A DNA stretch of 64,000 nucleotides from Clavibacter zhangzhiyongii (GCF_014775655.1 NZ_CP061274.1:2418001-2482000); one strand, 5' to 3'; positions 9,533 to 19,832 are shown, counted from the first letter of the stretch. Notes: a model not told the origin generated them from the sequence alone. Numbers and translations are program-made.

Positions 9533-10168
9533 TCAGGCGGCGGGCGACGGCTCGGGCGGTGCGGGCGGTCGGGCCTGGCCGGTCAGGTCGAGCCACGGCT
9601 CGATGCGCGGCGAGAACGAGTCGATGAGCGCCTCGAAGCCGCGGAGCGCCCGGGCGCGATCGCCGGAGATCACGAAGTCGAACTGCAGGCCGTAGGAGCC
9701 GGCCTGGAGGAGGTCCGCGGTGTCGACCGCGACGTCCTCGGGGACGCCGTGGGCGAGCATCCACTCGAGCCCGAAGCGCCGCCAGGCCGACACGCTCGCG
9801 ATGGCGTGCGGCCGGACGATGCCGTCGCGCGTGCGGAGGAGCGCCGCCTCGAACTCGAGGCGCTGGAAGTCGCGGTTGACGTCGGTGAGGCGCCAGCTCC
9901 AGGCGCGGGTCGCCCACTCCCGCAGCCGGTCGGGCGGGATCGTGCGGGGATCGCCCTCCACCATCTCCGCCTGGCGCTGGTCGATCGCGTCCATCGCGGC
10001 CTCGAGCAGCCGCTCCTTCGAGCCGAAGTGGTAGACGAGCACGAACGTGCTCTCCCCCAGCGCGTCGGCGAGGCCGCGGAACGTCACCGACTGGAGCGGG
10101 TGCGCGCGGAGGTGGTCGAGGATGTGGGCCAGCAGGCCCTGGCGGCGATGGGGATCCGGAGCGGCCAC
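9533..10168 (-). CDS. TetR/AcrR family transcriptional regulator
   Basis: 211-residue one-component repressor. The N-terminal helix-turn-helix covers about residues 15-60 (SVTFRGLADALGESTFVLVYHFGSKERLLEAA), and the C-terminal ligand/dimer domain is helical, with a Pro-rich tail. The GTG start lies about 5 nt after a TATGGT -10 element, implying a leaderless mRNA. An imperfect dyad over that element suggests autorepression. No divergent transporter or enzyme identifies the ligand; the immediate downstream gene is hisS. Assignment to TetR is firm, target unknown. Confidence 0.9.
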   Translation of the reverse strand: MAAPDPHRRQGLLAHILDHLRAHPLQSVTFRGLADALGESTFVLVYHFGSKERLLEAAMDAIDQRQAEMVEGDPRTIPPDRLREWATRAWSWRLTDVNRDFQRLEFEAALLRTRDGIVRPHAIASVSAWRRFGLEWMLAHGVPEDVAVDTADLLQAGSYGLQFDFVISGDRARALRGFEALIDSFSPRIEPWLDLTGQARPPAPPEPSPAA

Positions 10169-10173
10169 GTCTC

Positions 10174-10192
10174 ACCATAACAACCGTGATGG
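10174..10192 (-). promoter_or_regulatory. TetR gene -10 element with overlapping dyad operator
   Basis: The minus strand carries TATGGT (10174-10179) 5 nt before the GTG. The dyad CCATAAC-N4-GTGATGG (10175-10192, 6 of 7 arm positions matching) overlaps it, as expected of an autoregulatory TetR operator. No binding data. Confidence 0.5.
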
Positions 10193-10232
10193 ACAGGTGG
10201 CGAAGCCCGTTACCGTGTGGATGCCCAGGTCT

Positions 10233-10265
10233 GTCCGCCGTCTCCTTCGGGTGGAGGCGTCGGAC
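10233..10265 (-). terminator. Hairpin 1 downstream of mazG
   Basis: A 13-bp stem, GTCCG-CCGTCTCC pairing with GGAGGCG-CGGAC with one mismatch and one wobble, closing a TTCGGGT loop. Together with the next hairpin it fills the space between mazG and the TetR gene. Confidence 0.65.
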
Positions 10266-10272
10266 ACGGCGG

Positions 10273-10295
10273 CCCGGGATCGGGTAAATCCCGGG
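10273..10295 (-). terminator. Hairpin 2 downstream of mazG
   Basis: Perfect 8-bp stem CCCGGGAT/ATCCCGGG with 7-nt loop, 27 bp past the mazG stop. A double hairpin of this kind probably ends the mazG transcript. Confidence 0.65.
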
Positions 10296-10322
10296 CGACG
10301 CCCCCGCGGGCCGGACCTCGCC

Positions 10323-11069
10323 TCAGGCGCTCCGGCCCGCGTCGGGGGAGGCGACGCCGCCCTCCTCGTCGCCCGCCCCGCTCGTCCCGGGGGCCGGCTC
10401 CGCCGCGCGGATCTCCGCGGTCAGCGAGCGCAGCGTCGTCCGCAGCGCGCGCTCCGCGTCGAGGCCGCGCGACCGGGCCGACACGACGATCGCGAGCAGC
10501 AGCCGGCCGAGGTCGTCCTCGTCGTCGACCGGGATGGCGGCGGGCGCGTCCGCGTCGAGCAGGCCGATGCGCTCGGCGCGGCCGAGGAGCTTGTCGGCGA
10601 GGGCGAGGGACGGCATGGACATGGGGATCCCGTCGACGACGCTCGTGCGCGCCCGCTTCTCGCGGTCCTTGGCCGCGCCCCAGACGCGGAGCACGTCCTC
10701 GACGGTGTCGGCGCGCTCCTCGCCGAAGACGTGCGGGTGGCGGCGCACCATCTTCTCGGTGGCGGTGCGCGCGACGTCGGCGAGGTCGAAGCCCTCCCCC
10801 TCGGTGCGCGCGATGTCGGCGTGGAAGACGACCTGCAGCAGCACGTCGGCGAGCTCCTCGCGGATGCCCGGCACGTCGTCCGTCTCGATGGCCTCGACCA
10901 GCTCGTGGCTCTCCTCGAGGAGGTACGGGACGAGCGAGCGGTGGGTCATGCCGCGGTTCCAGACGCAGCCGTCGGGCGCGCGGAGGACGGCCATGGCCTG
11001 CGCGAGGCCGGCGACGGCGTCGACGGAGGCGTCGGAGGAGGAGGAGGACGGGGATGCGGGCTCGCTCAT
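10323..11069 (-). CDS. mazG: Nucleoside triphosphate pyrophosphohydrolase (MazG)
   Basis: 248-residue all-helical house-cleaning enzyme hydrolysing (d)NTPs to NMP and pyrophosphate. The MazG metal-binding signature is visible: EESHELVEAIE near residue 52, EELADVLLQVVFHADIA near 70-86, and VRRHPHVFG near 108. The N-terminal Ser/Ala/Asp-rich ~20 residues and the C-terminal ~25 residues look disordered. It lies in the hisS-mazG-mfd housekeeping stretch and is divergent from nhaA, with 107 bp between them. Some actinobacterial MazG proteins process oxidised nucleotides, but specificity cannot be read here. Confidence 0.92.
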   Translation of the reverse strand: MSEPASPSSSSSDASVDAVAGLAQAMAVLRAPDGCVWNRGMTHRSLVPYLLEESHELVEAIETDDVPGIREELADVLLQVVFHADIARTEGEGFDLADVARTATEKMVRRHPHVFGEERADTVEDVLRVWGAAKDREKRARTSVVDGIPMSMPSLALADKLLGRAERIGLLDADAPAAIPVDDEDDLGRLLLAIVVSARSRGLDAERALRTTLRSLTAEIRAAEPAPGTSGAGDEEGGVASPDAGRSA

Positions 11070-11096
11070 CCGGCCATCCTCGCATCGGGCCCCCGG

Positions 11097-11102
11097 TAGG
11101 CT
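11097..11102 (+). promoter_or_regulatory. Predicted -10 element (TAGGCT) for nhaA
   Basis: TAGGCT lies 75 bp before the nhaA ATG in the mazG-nhaA divergent gap. It matches the TANNNT form recurring before other rightward genes here. No convincing -35 element is visible. Confidence 0.4.
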
Positions 11103-11176
11103 GTGGGTCGGTGTGCCGGGAAGTCTGGTCGGCGGCGGGTGACCGTCTCCCCCTCCCCCGACCCCGGAAGGCGCAC

Positions 11177-12406
<1,230 letters not shown>

Positions 12407-12432
12407 GCGCCGAGCGGCGACCCGCCGTCGGG

Positions 12433-15400
12433 TCACGCCTTCGGCGCGGACTCCTTCGCGGCCGGCGCCGGCTCCACCGTGAACACGGCGTCGAGGAGCT
12501 GCCGCACCCAGTCGACGAGCTCGGCGTCGGGCAGCGGCTCGCCGTCGCGCTTGGGCAGGGGCACGGTGACCGCGTTGGTCTGCGCGAACAGGCGGCTGCC
12601 CGGGTACATGCGCTGCAGGCGCACCTGCTTGCTGTCGGCGAGGTCGGCCGGCGCGATGCGCAGGTTCGGCCCCATGGCGACGACCTCGCTGAGCCCGGCC
12701 CGCTGCGCGACCCGGCGCAGGCGCGACACCCGCACGAGGTTGTCGACCTCCACGGGCGGCTCGCCGTAGCGGTCCGACAGCTCCTCGATGACCCGGTCGA
12801 TCTGGTCGTCGGTGGCCGTGGGCGAGGCCGCCGTCGAGAGCTTCTGGTACGCCTCGAGGCGCAGCCGCTCGCTGTCGACGTACTCCTCGGGGATGTGCGC
12901 GTCGACCGGCAGCTCGAGCCGCAGCTCGGTCTGGCCCTCCGCGACGTCGCCGCGGAAGGTGGAGACGGCCTCGCCGATCATCCGCAGGTAGAGGTCGAAG
13001 CCGACGCCCTGGATGTGGCCCGACTGCTCGCCGCCCAGCAGGTTGCCGGCGCCGCGGATCTCGAGGTCCTTGAGCGCGACCTGCATGCCCGAGCCCAGCT
13101 CGTTGTTCGCCGCGATCGTGGACAGCCGGTCGTGCGCCGTCTCGGACAGCGGCTTGTCGGCGTCGTAGAGGAAGTACGCGTACGCGCGCTCCCGGCCACG
13201 GCCGACGCGGCCGCGCAGCTGGTGCAGCTGGCTGAGGCCGTACTTGTCGGCCCGGTCGATGATGAGCGTGTTCGCGTTGGCGATGTCGAGGCCGGTCTCG
13301 ATGATGGTGGTCGAGACGAGCACGTCGAACTTCCGCTCCCAGAAGTCGACGATGACCTGCTCCAGCATCGCCTCGCTCATCTTGCCGTGGGCCACGGCGA
13401 CGCGCGCCTCGGGCACCAGCTCCGCCAGCTCCGACGCCACGCGGTTGATGCTCGAGACGCGGTTGTGCACGAAGAAGACCTGGCCCTCGCGCAGCAGCTC
13501 GCGGCGGATCGCCGCGGCGATCTGCTTCTCGCTGTTGGGGCCCACGAACGTGAGGATCGGGTGCCGGTCCTCCGGCGGGGTGGCGAGCGTGGACATCTCG
13601 CGGATGCCCGTGACCGCCATCTCGAGCGTGCGCGGGATGGGCGTGGCCGACATCGCGAGGATGTCCACGTTGGCCTTCAGCTTCTTCAGCGCGTCCTTGT
13701 GCTCGACGCCGAACCGCTGCTCCTCGTCGATGATGACGAGCCCCACGTCCTTGAACGCGATGCTGCCCGTGAGCAGCCGGTGCGTGCCGATGACGACGTC
13801 GACCGAGCCGTCCTCGAGCCCCTTGATGGTCTCGCGCGACTCCTTGTCGGTCTGGAATCGGCTGAGCTGACGCAGGTGCACGGGGAACCCGGCGAAGCGC
13901 TCGGAGAACGTCTCGAAGTGCTGCTTCACGAGGAGCGTCGTGGGCACGAGCATCACGACCTGCTTGCCGTCCTGCACGGCCTTGAACGCGGCGCGCACGG
14001 CGATCTCCGTCTTGCCGAAGCCGACGTCGCCCGAGACCAGGCGGTCCATGGGGATGGGGCTCTCCATGTCGCGCTTGACCTCGTCGATGACGGTGAGCTG
14101 GTCGGGCGTCTCCATGAAGGGGAACGCCTCCTCGAGCTCGCGCTGCCACGGGGTGTCCGGCGGGAAGGAGTGCCCGCGCGACGCCATGCGCGCGGAGTAC
14201 AGCTTCACGAGCTCGACGGCGATGTCGCGGACGGCTCGGCGGGCCTTGCCCTTGGCGGCGGCCCAGTCGCTGCCGCCCATCTTGCTGAGGGCCGGCTCCT
14301 CGCCGCCGACGTAGCGGCTGAGCAGGTCGAGCTGGTCGGTGGGCACGAAGAGCTTGTCGCCCGGGTAGCCGCGCTTCGAGGGCGCGTACTCGATGACGAG
14401 GTACTCGCGACGGGTCTTCACGGCGTTGCGGCCGCCGGACGAGACCTCGCGCTGCGTGAGCTCGACGAACTTGCCGATGCCGTGCGTGGTGTGCACGACG
14501 TGGTCGCCCGGCTTCAGCTGAAGCGGGTCCACCACGTTCTTGCGGCGCGTGGCGAGCTTCTTGACCTGGCGGCTGTCGTAGCCGGCGGCGCGGCCGTAGA
14601 ACTCGCTCTCGGTGAGGAGCGCGAGCTGGATCTCGGGCATCTCGAAGCCCGCGTCGATCGCGGCGCGCAGGAGGTAGGCGACGCCCGCCTCGGGCTCCGC
14701 GGGGAACTCCTCGACCACGCGCGCGGGCACGCCCGCCTCGCGGAGGACGGTGTCGGCGCGCTCGACGAGGCCGGATCCCTGGGCGACGACGCCCACGCTC
14801 CAGCCGGCCGCGAGGCGCTCGCGCACGTGCTCGATGGCGCCGTCGGCGTTGCCCGCGAAGCTCGGCACGGGATCCGCCTCGATGCGGACGGTCATGACCT
14901 CGTCGATCCCCAGGTCCTCCGGCAGCACGTCGGTGGCCTGGAAGCCGGACAGGGTCCACCAGCGGCGCGGGCCGCGGGCGTCGCGCAGGCGGCCGAGCGA
15001 GAGGAAGTCGCCGGATGCGAGGTCGATGGGCGCCTGCGCGCCCGCGGTGGCGGCGTTCCACGCGGCGTCGAGGAACTCGCGGTTCGTGTCGGCGAGGCTC
15101 TGCGCGCGGGTGGACACCCGCTCGGGCGAGACGACGGCGATGGCCGCGTCGACCGGCAGGTAGTGCGTGACGGGGACCAGCTTGTCGACGAGCGCCGGCG
15201 CGAGCGACTCCATGCCCTCCACCGGGATGCCCTCGGCGATCTTGGCGAGCATCTGCTGCAGGTTCGGGAACTCGTGCTGCATCTCGCGGGCGCGCTGGCG
15301 CACGGGCGCGCTCAGCAGCAGCTCCCGGCTCGGCGGCAGCTCGACGGAGTCGACCGTCTCCTCGAGCGAGCGCTGGTCGGCGACCGCGAACGGGCGCATC

Positions 15401-16065
15401 TGGTCGACCTCGTCGCCGAAGAACTCGACGCGCACGGGGTGGTCGGAGACCGGCGGGAAGACGTCGAGGATGCCGCCGCGCACCGCGAACTCGCCGCGGC
15501 GCGTGACCATGTCGACGCGCGAGTACGCGAGGTCGACGAGCCGCACGGCGAGCTCGGACAGGTCGTGGCCGCGGCTGCCGGTGGTGAGCTGCACGGGCGC
15601 GAGCTCGGTGAGGTTGTCGGCGACGGGCTGCAGGGCCGCGCGCACGGAGGCGACGATGACGAGCGGACGGACCTCGGCGGCCGGCACCTCGCGGGCCCCC
15701 GCCCCGAGCGCGGCGTGCCACGCCTCCATGCGGCGGAGGGCGTGGATCCGCTTGCCGACGATCTCGGCGCTCGGGCTCAGCCGCTCGTGCGGCAGCGTCT
15801 CCCAGGCCGGGAACTCGAGGATCTCGGCGTCCGGCAGCACGGCGTCGAGGCTGCGGCGCATGCCCTCGGACTCGCGGCCGGTGGCGGTGACGACGAGCAG
15901 GCACCCCGGGATGCCGCGCTGGATGCGCTGGCGGAGGAGCCCCGCGAGCAGCGGCCCCTGGAGCCCCTCGGTGAGGGAGAAGTCGGCGTCGCGGGAGGCC
16001 GATGCGAGGGCGTCGTCGAACGTGGAGGCGCGCGAGAGCGCCGGGATCAAGCCCTGGAGGATCAC
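12433..16065 (-). CDS. mfd: Transcription-repair coupling factor Mfd
   Basis: 1210-residue DNA translocase that removes stalled RNA polymerase and recruits UvrA. Domains in order: UvrB-homology region (about 1-350), CarD-like RNA-polymerase-interacting domain (KPGDHVVHTTHGIGKFVEL near 515), RecG-like helicase with Walker A GDVGFGKTE near 675 and the DEEQ box near 775, helicase C-terminal part with the TRG-type ISTIETGLD-like motif, and TRCF C-terminal domain ending in an Ala/Pro/Lys tail. Length fits Mfd (about 1150-1220). Directly upstream of it, in the same orientation, mfd follows pth, the common Micrococcales arrangement. A conserved housekeeping gene with no anomalies seen. Confidence 0.97.
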   Translation of the reverse strand: MILQGLIPALSRASTFDDALASASRDADFSLTEGLQGPLLAGLLRQRIQRGIPGCLLVVTATGRESEGMRRSLDAVLPDAEILEFPAWETLPHERLSPSAEIVGKRIHALRRMEAWHAALGAGAREVPAAEVRPLVIVASVRAALQPVADNLTELAPVQLTTGSRGHDLSELAVRLVDLAYSRVDMVTRRGEFAVRGGILDVFPPVSDHPVRVEFFGDEVDQMRPFAVADQRSLEETVDSVELPPSRELLLSAPVRQRAREMQHEFPNLQQMLAKIAEGIPVEGMESLAPALVDKLVPVTHYLPVDAAIAVVSPERVSTRAQSLADTNREFLDAAWNAATAGAQAPIDLASGDFLSLGRLRDARGPRRWWTLSGFQATDVLPEDLGIDEVMTVRIEADPVPSFAGNADGAIEHVRERLAAGWSVGVVAQGSGLVERADTVLREAGVPARVVEEFPAEPEAGVAYLLRAAIDAGFEMPEIQLALLTESEFYGRAAGYDSRQVKKLATRRKNVVDPLQLKPGDHVVHTTHGIGKFVELTQREVSSGGRNAVKTRREYLVIEYAPSKRGYPGDKLFVPTDQLDLLSRYVGGEEPALSKMGGSDWAAAKGKARRAVRDIAVELVKLYSARMASRGHSFPPDTPWQRELEEAFPFMETPDQLTVIDEVKRDMESPIPMDRLVSGDVGFGKTEIAVRAAFKAVQDGKQVVMLVPTTLLVKQHFETFSERFAGFPVHLRQLSRFQTDKESRETIKGLEDGSVDVVIGTHRLLTGSIAFKDVGLVIIDEEQRFGVEHKDALKKLKANVDILAMSATPIPRTLEMAVTGIREMSTLATPPEDRHPILTFVGPNSEKQIAAAIRRELLREGQVFFVHNRVSSINRVASELAELVPEARVAVAHGKMSEAMLEQVIVDFWERKFDVLVSTTIIETGLDIANANTLIIDRADKYGLSQLHQLRGRVGRGRERAYAYFLYDADKPLSETAHDRLSTIAANNELGSGMQVALKDLEIRGAGNLLGGEQSGHIQGVGFDLYLRMIGEAVSTFRGDVAEGQTELRLELPVDAHIPEEYVDSERLRLEAYQKLSTAASPTATDDQIDRVIEELSDRYGEPPVEVDNLVRVSRLRRVAQRAGLSEVVAMGPNLRIAPADLADSKQVRLQRMYPGSRLFAQTNAVTVPLPKRDGEPLPDAELVDWVRQLLDAVFTVEPAPAAKESAPKA

Positions 16066-16141
16066 CAGATGATCGTACGCGCCGCCGCCGACACGGCCGC
16101 CGCCGTCCGCCGTGGGCGGACGCGCGGATCCCGCGGCGGGA

Positions 16142-16729
16142 TCAGGACGCGGCGGTGTGGAAGCGCAGCTGCGCCGCGATGAGGCCGTCGGACGCGATCA
16201 TCTCCACGGCGTCGGCCGCGTCCTCCAGGACGTTCGGCAGCACCTGCCGCTCGGTCGAGGAGAAGGGCTTGAGCACGAAGTCGGCCGCGTCCTGGCGGCC
16301 GGGCGGGCGGCCGATGCCGATGCGCACGCGCGTGAAGTCGCCCGTGCCCGCCGAGGAGATGATGTCGCGGATCCCGTTGTGGCCGCCGTGCCCGCCGCCC
16401 TGCTTGAGCTTCATGGAGTCGAAGGGGATGTCGAGCTCGTCGTGCGCGACGACGAGCTGGGACGCCTCCAGCGAGAAGTACTTGAGGAGGTTCGCGACCG
16501 GGCCGCCGGACAGGTTCATGAACGAGTTCGGCTTCGCCAGGATGAGCTTCGGCCCGCCCGGGACGGCGCGCCCCTCCGCGACCTGCGCGTTGGCGCGGTG
16601 CGAGCGGAACGTGGCGCGCATCCGGTCGGCGAGCACGTCGAGCGCCATCTGGCCGACGTTGTGCCGCGTGCCCGCGTACTGCGGTCCGGGGTTGCCGAGG
16701 CCGACCACGAGCAGGGTCCGGTCGTCCAC
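16142..16729 (-). CDS. pth: Peptidyl-tRNA hydrolase
   Basis: 195-residue enzyme that recycles peptidyl-tRNA by cleaving the ester bond. The catalytic His23 is in TRHNVGQMALD, after VVGLGNPGPQYAG. Also visible are Asn in KPNSFMNLSGGPV, the acidic site VAHDELDIPF, and the glycine/histidine loop GGGHGGHNGIRDII. Length is typical. It lies between rplY and mfd; rplY, pth and mfd all run leftward and probably form a stress/translation-quality transcription block with a hairpin between rplY and pth. Confidence 0.97.
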   Translation of the reverse strand: MDDRTLLVVGLGNPGPQYAGTRHNVGQMALDVLADRMRATFRSHRANAQVAEGRAVPGGPKLILAKPNSFMNLSGGPVANLLKYFSLEASQLVVAHDELDIPFDSMKLKQGGGHGGHNGIRDIISSAGTGDFTRVRIGIGRPPGRQDAADFVLKPFSSTERQVLPNVLEDAADAVEMIASDGLIAAQLRFHTAAS

Positions 16730-16774
16730 GTGCGCTCTCCTCGGTAGGTCGATGGCATCCGGGGGCGGATGCGC

Positions 16775-16823
16775 GGAGCCCGCCGGCTGTCGCCGGTGTC
16801 CCGGACGGCGGCCGACGGGCTCC
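16775..16823 (-). terminator. Hairpin between rplY and pth
   Basis: Outer stem GGAGCCCG/CGGGCTCC encloses a GC-rich structured loop. It lies 68 bp past the rplY stop, in a 161-bp gap, and is probably the end or an attenuation point of the rplY transcript. Confidence 0.55.
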
Positions 16824-16890
16824 GTGGTGCTGTCGTGCTGGTGGTGCGGTGCCGCACGGGGCGGCGACGCGGCGCGGGGCCGCGCGGGTG

Positions 16891-17538
16891 CTACTTGGCC
16901 GAGTCGTCCGACTGGTCGCCCGTGGCGCCCTCGTCGGTGACCGTGACGTCCGCGTCGCCCTCGGCGACGACGTCCTCGTCCACCGCGTCGGTGGTGAGGT
17001 CGAGCTGCGGGACGGAGACCGCGAGCACGAGCGTGTCGGGGTCGGTGACCAGCGTGGCGCCGGCGGGGAGGGTGACCTGGCCGGCCGTGACCTGCGCGCC
17101 CTCCTCGAAGCCCTCGATGGAGACGACGAAGGACTCGGGGATGTGCGTGGCCTCGACGTCGACCGTGATGGACGTGTTCTCGAGGGAGTGGATCGTGCCG
17201 GGGTAGGACTCGCCCTCGACGTGGATCGGGACCTCGACCTCGACGCGCTCGCCCTTGCGGACGACGATGAGGTCGACGTGCTCGATGATCTGGCGCACGG
17301 GGTCCTTCTGGACGTCCTTCACCAGCGCGAGCTGCGGCGTGCCCTCGATGTCGAGCGTGATGATCTGGTTCGCCTTGCGGATGATGAGCATGAGCTCGTG
17401 GCCCGGCAGCGTGACGTGCTGCGGGTCGGTGCCGTGGCCGTAGATGACCGCGGGGATCTTGCCGACCGCGCGGATCTTGCGGGCCGCGCCCTTGCCGAAC
17501 TGCGTGCGCAGCTCCGCGGTGAGGTTGTTGTCAACCAT
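16891..17538 (-). CDS. rplY: Large ribosomal subunit protein bL25, long CTC-type
   Basis: 215-residue general-stress/CTC form of L25 that binds 5S rRNA in the large subunit. The N-terminal 5S-binding domain includes AELRTQFGKGAARKIRAVGK and PAVIYGHGTDPQHVTLPG. The C-terminal beta domain from about residue 95 ends in an acidic, low-complexity tail (VAEGDADVTVTDEG) common in actinobacterial homologues. The ATG is preceded by AGGAGCGACACC. A 170-bp leader without coding capacity separates it from the fusion gene upstream. Confidence 0.95.
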   Translation of the reverse strand: MVDNNLTAELRTQFGKGAARKIRAVGKIPAVIYGHGTDPQHVTLPGHELMLIIRKANQIITLDIEGTPQLALVKDVQKDPVRQIIEHVDLIVVRKGERVEVEVPIHVEGESYPGTIHSLENTSITVDVEATHIPESFVVSIEGFEEGAQVTAGQVTLPAGATLVTDPDTLVLAVSVPQLDLTTDAVDEDVVAEGDADVTVTDEGATGDQSDDSAK

Positions 17539-17708
17539 GGTGTCGCTCCTAGTGCGGCCCGTGAGGGCTCGCGTCGTGTGTGTGTCGTCTGCTCGAACGC
17601 TTGCGCGTGAGGAATGAGGTGCGAGCCCCGTCCACCGCGTCGATAACGGACCGCCGCCGCGCTCGCGCACGGCTCCTGCGATCCCTCGCCGAAGTTCAAC
17701 CCCCGATG

Positions 17709-19691
17709 CTACCGGACGGACGGCTCCCCGGTCGACGCGGCGTCGGCATCGGGCGCGGGCGATCCCGCCGCGGGCGGCGTGGACTGCCCGACCCGGAGGC
17801 GCAGGCCGTCGTGCACGCCGTCGACGACGTCCTCGAACGCCACCGGCGTCCCGAGCGTCGCCGAGACGTAGACGCTGACCACGGTCGCGAGCGAGAGGAA
17901 CGCGTCGTCGACCGTGACGCCGGCCGGGCGGCCGCTGCGCAGCGCGTCCGCGATGTCGTCGTACTGGCGGTAGTGGCCCTCGAGGTACGTGTTGTCGAGG
18001 CGCGGCGAGCGCGGCAGGTCGGCGGCGTGGATCTCGAGCTCGGCGTCGTTCCGCACGTCCGCCTGCGCGGGCACGCCCGACTCGGGCGCCGCGTGGAAGT
18101 AGGTGAGGGATCCGGCCTCGATGACGGCGGTCCCGCGCGTGCCCTGCACCTGCACGCGGGTGTCGAGGCCCGGGTACCCCGCGGTCGTCGCCTGCATGGT
18201 GGCGAGCGCGCCGGACGCGAACCGGATCACCGCGACCGCGACGTCCTCCACCTCGATGCCGTCGTGCGCCAGCAGCGCCGTCTGCGCGTAGACCTCGACC
18301 GGCCGGCCGAGGTAGGAGACGAGCAGGTCGAGCGTGTGCACGCCCTGGTTCATGAGCGCGCCGCCGCCGTCGAGGTCCCACGTGCCGCGCCAGTGGCCGG
18401 AGTCGTAGAAGCCCTGGCTGCGCCACCACGGCGCGGTCGCGACCGCGGAGGTGAGGCGGCCGAGGCGGCCCGAGCGGACGGCCCGGTCGACGATGACGCT
18501 CGACGGGTTGAAGCGGTGCTGGCTGATGACCGTGGAGAGGATCCCCCGCCCGGCGGCCTCGCGCGCGAGCTCGGCGATGCGGCGGCCGCGCGCCAGGTCG
18601 ACGTCGAGCGGCTTCTCGATGACGACGTGCAGGCCGGCGGCGAGCGCCTCCTCGGCCAGGCCGATGTGCAAGCCGCTCGGCGTGCAGATGACGACGAGCT
18701 CGGCGCCGTCGGCCCGGATCATGTCGCCGAGGTGCGCGAACACGCGCGGCCGGTCGGCGCGCAGCTCGTCGACGACCACGTCGGCCAGCTCCTCGGCGGT
18801 GTCGGACGCGACGTCGACCAGCGCGGCGACGCGGAACTCGGGGTGCTCGGCGAGGACGCGCGCGTGGTGCGTGCCGATGACGCCGCAGCCGACGATGGCG
18901 ACGCGGATGGGCTCGTGGACGGCGGCCGCGGGGGCGCCGTCCCCCGTGGCGGCCGCGGGGGCGGCGTCGGCGGCGCGGATCGCGGCGGACGGCTCCGGCG
19001 GCGCTCCGGCCGCGTGGCGCGGGGCGTCCGCGGATGCGGCGGCGTGCGGCACGTCGTCGTCGGACCGGGCCTCGCGGACGAGCGCGGGCACGTCCGCCTC
19101 GGGCACCGCCGCGGCGGGCTCGGTCGACGTGGCCGGTGCGTCGTCGACGCGGTCGGGCGACGCCGTGCGGCCGCCGGGCAGCAGCTCGCGGACGGCGGCG
19201 TCGGCGAGCGCGACGGGATCGTCGGTGATGTCGAGCGTGATCCCCGGCTCGTCGTCGCCGAGCGGCTCGAGCGTGCGCAGCTGCGAGGCCAGGAGGCTCG
19301 ACGGCATGAAGTGGCCCGCGCGGGAGCCCAGGCGCTCGACCAGCAGCTCGTGGTCGCCCGCGAGGTGGACGAAGACGGCGTCGGGCGCGGCCGCGCGGAG
19401 GATGTCGCGGTAGGAGCGCTTCAGCGCGCTGCACGCGACGACGGGTCCGCCCTCGGGTCGGCCGGCGAGCGCACGGCCCACGTCCTCGAGCCAGGGGCGG
19501 CGGTCGTCGTCGTCGAGGGCGTGGCCCTCGGCCATCTTGCGGCGGTTGGCCGCGGGGTGCAGGTCGTCGCCGTCGAGGAACGGGACCCCGGCGTCCTGGG
19601 CGAGCAGCTCGCCCACCGTCGACTTGCCGGATCCGGAGACCCCCATCACGATCACGGGCGGGAACGGGCGGACGGCGTCGATGCGGATCAC
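17709..19691 (-). CDS. Gluconokinase fused to Gfo/Idh/MocA oxidoreductase
   Basis: About 660 residues in one frame. Residues 12-175 form a GntK-type gluconokinase (P-loop GVSGSGKST at 17-25, then DDLHPAANRRKMAEGHAL) making 6-phosphogluconate. An Ala/Pro/Asp-rich linker covers about 177-260. Residues 262-640 form a Gfo/Idh/MocA NAD(P)-dependent dehydrogenase (Rossmann IVGCGVIGTHHA, EKPLDVD motif, HWRGTWDLDGGGALMNQGVH). The normally separate enzymes are thus physically joined. It is divergent from gnd, which uses the kinase product. The start is uncertain: the GTG is supported by a TAGGAT element upstream, but its ribosome site is too close; an ATG 15 codons later is possible. Oxidoreductase substrate unknown. 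Confidence 0.85.
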   Translation of the reverse strand: MIRIDAVRPFPPVIVMGVSGSGKSTVGELLAQDAGVPFLDGDDLHPAANRRKMAEGHALDDDDRRPWLEDVGRALAGRPEGGPVVACSALKRSYRDILRAAAPDAVFVHLAGDHELLVERLGSRAGHFMPSSLLASQLRTLEPLGDDEPGITLDITDDPVALADAAVRELLPGGRTASPDRVDDAPATSTEPAAAVPEADVPALVREARSDDDVPHAAASADAPRHAAGAPPEPSAAIRAADAAPAAATGDGAPAAAVHEPIRVAIVGCGVIGTHHARVLAEHPEFRVAALVDVASDTAEELADVVVDELRADRPRVFAHLGDMIRADGAELVVICTPSGLHIGLAEEALAAGLHVVIEKPLDVDLARGRRIAELAREAAGRGILSTVISQHRFNPSSVIVDRAVRSGRLGRLTSAVATAPWWRSQGFYDSGHWRGTWDLDGGGALMNQGVHTLDLLVSYLGRPVEVYAQTALLAHDGIEVEDVAVAVIRFASGALATMQATTAGYPGLDTRVQVQGTRGTAVIEAGSLTYFHAAPESGVPAQADVRNDAELEIHAADLPRSPRLDNTYLEGHYRQYDDIADALRSGRPAGVTVDDAFLSLATVVSVYVSATLGTPVAFEDVVDGVHDGLRLRVGQSTPPAAGSPAPDADAASTGEPSVR

Positions 19692-19747
19692 TCCCTGCGG
19701 TTCGGTGAGGAACTCGTGCGGCGCGACCGTCTCGGTGGCGCTCGTCC

Positions 19748-19753
19748 ATCCTA
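19748..19753 (-). promoter_or_regulatory. Predicted -10 element (TAGGAT) for the gluconokinase fusion gene
   Basis: TAGGAT on the minus strand, about 57 bp before the chosen GTG, in the 141-bp gap shared with gnd. It excludes longer N-terminal extensions if used. No clear -35. Confidence 0.4.
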
Positions 19754-19797
19754 CGAGACGCTCCCCGGGGACCGGCTGACGCCCGGGAGGCCGGGCG

Positions 19798-19803
19798 TAG
19801 CCT
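19798..19803 (+). promoter_or_regulatory. Predicted -10 element (TAGCCT) for gnd
   Basis: TAGCCT lies 30 bp before the gnd ATG, with CTGACG 16 bp upstream as a possible -35. A strong AAGGAGG ribosome site follows. Confidence 0.5.
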
Positions 19804-19832
19804 GAGCAGCACTGTCGACAAGGAGGCATCAG

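Noticed and set aside
10169-10322. Riboswitch or small RNA between the TetR gene and mazG
   Set aside because: Two GC hairpins just past the mazG stop are better explained as terminators; no conserved aptamer-like sequence seen.
18912-19163. Frameshift or false joining of two genes at the gluconokinase-oxidoreductase linker
   Set aside because: The frame is continuous for 250 bp with normal codon bias, no internal ribosome site with a good start precedes the second domain, and the linker composition is typical of domain linkers.
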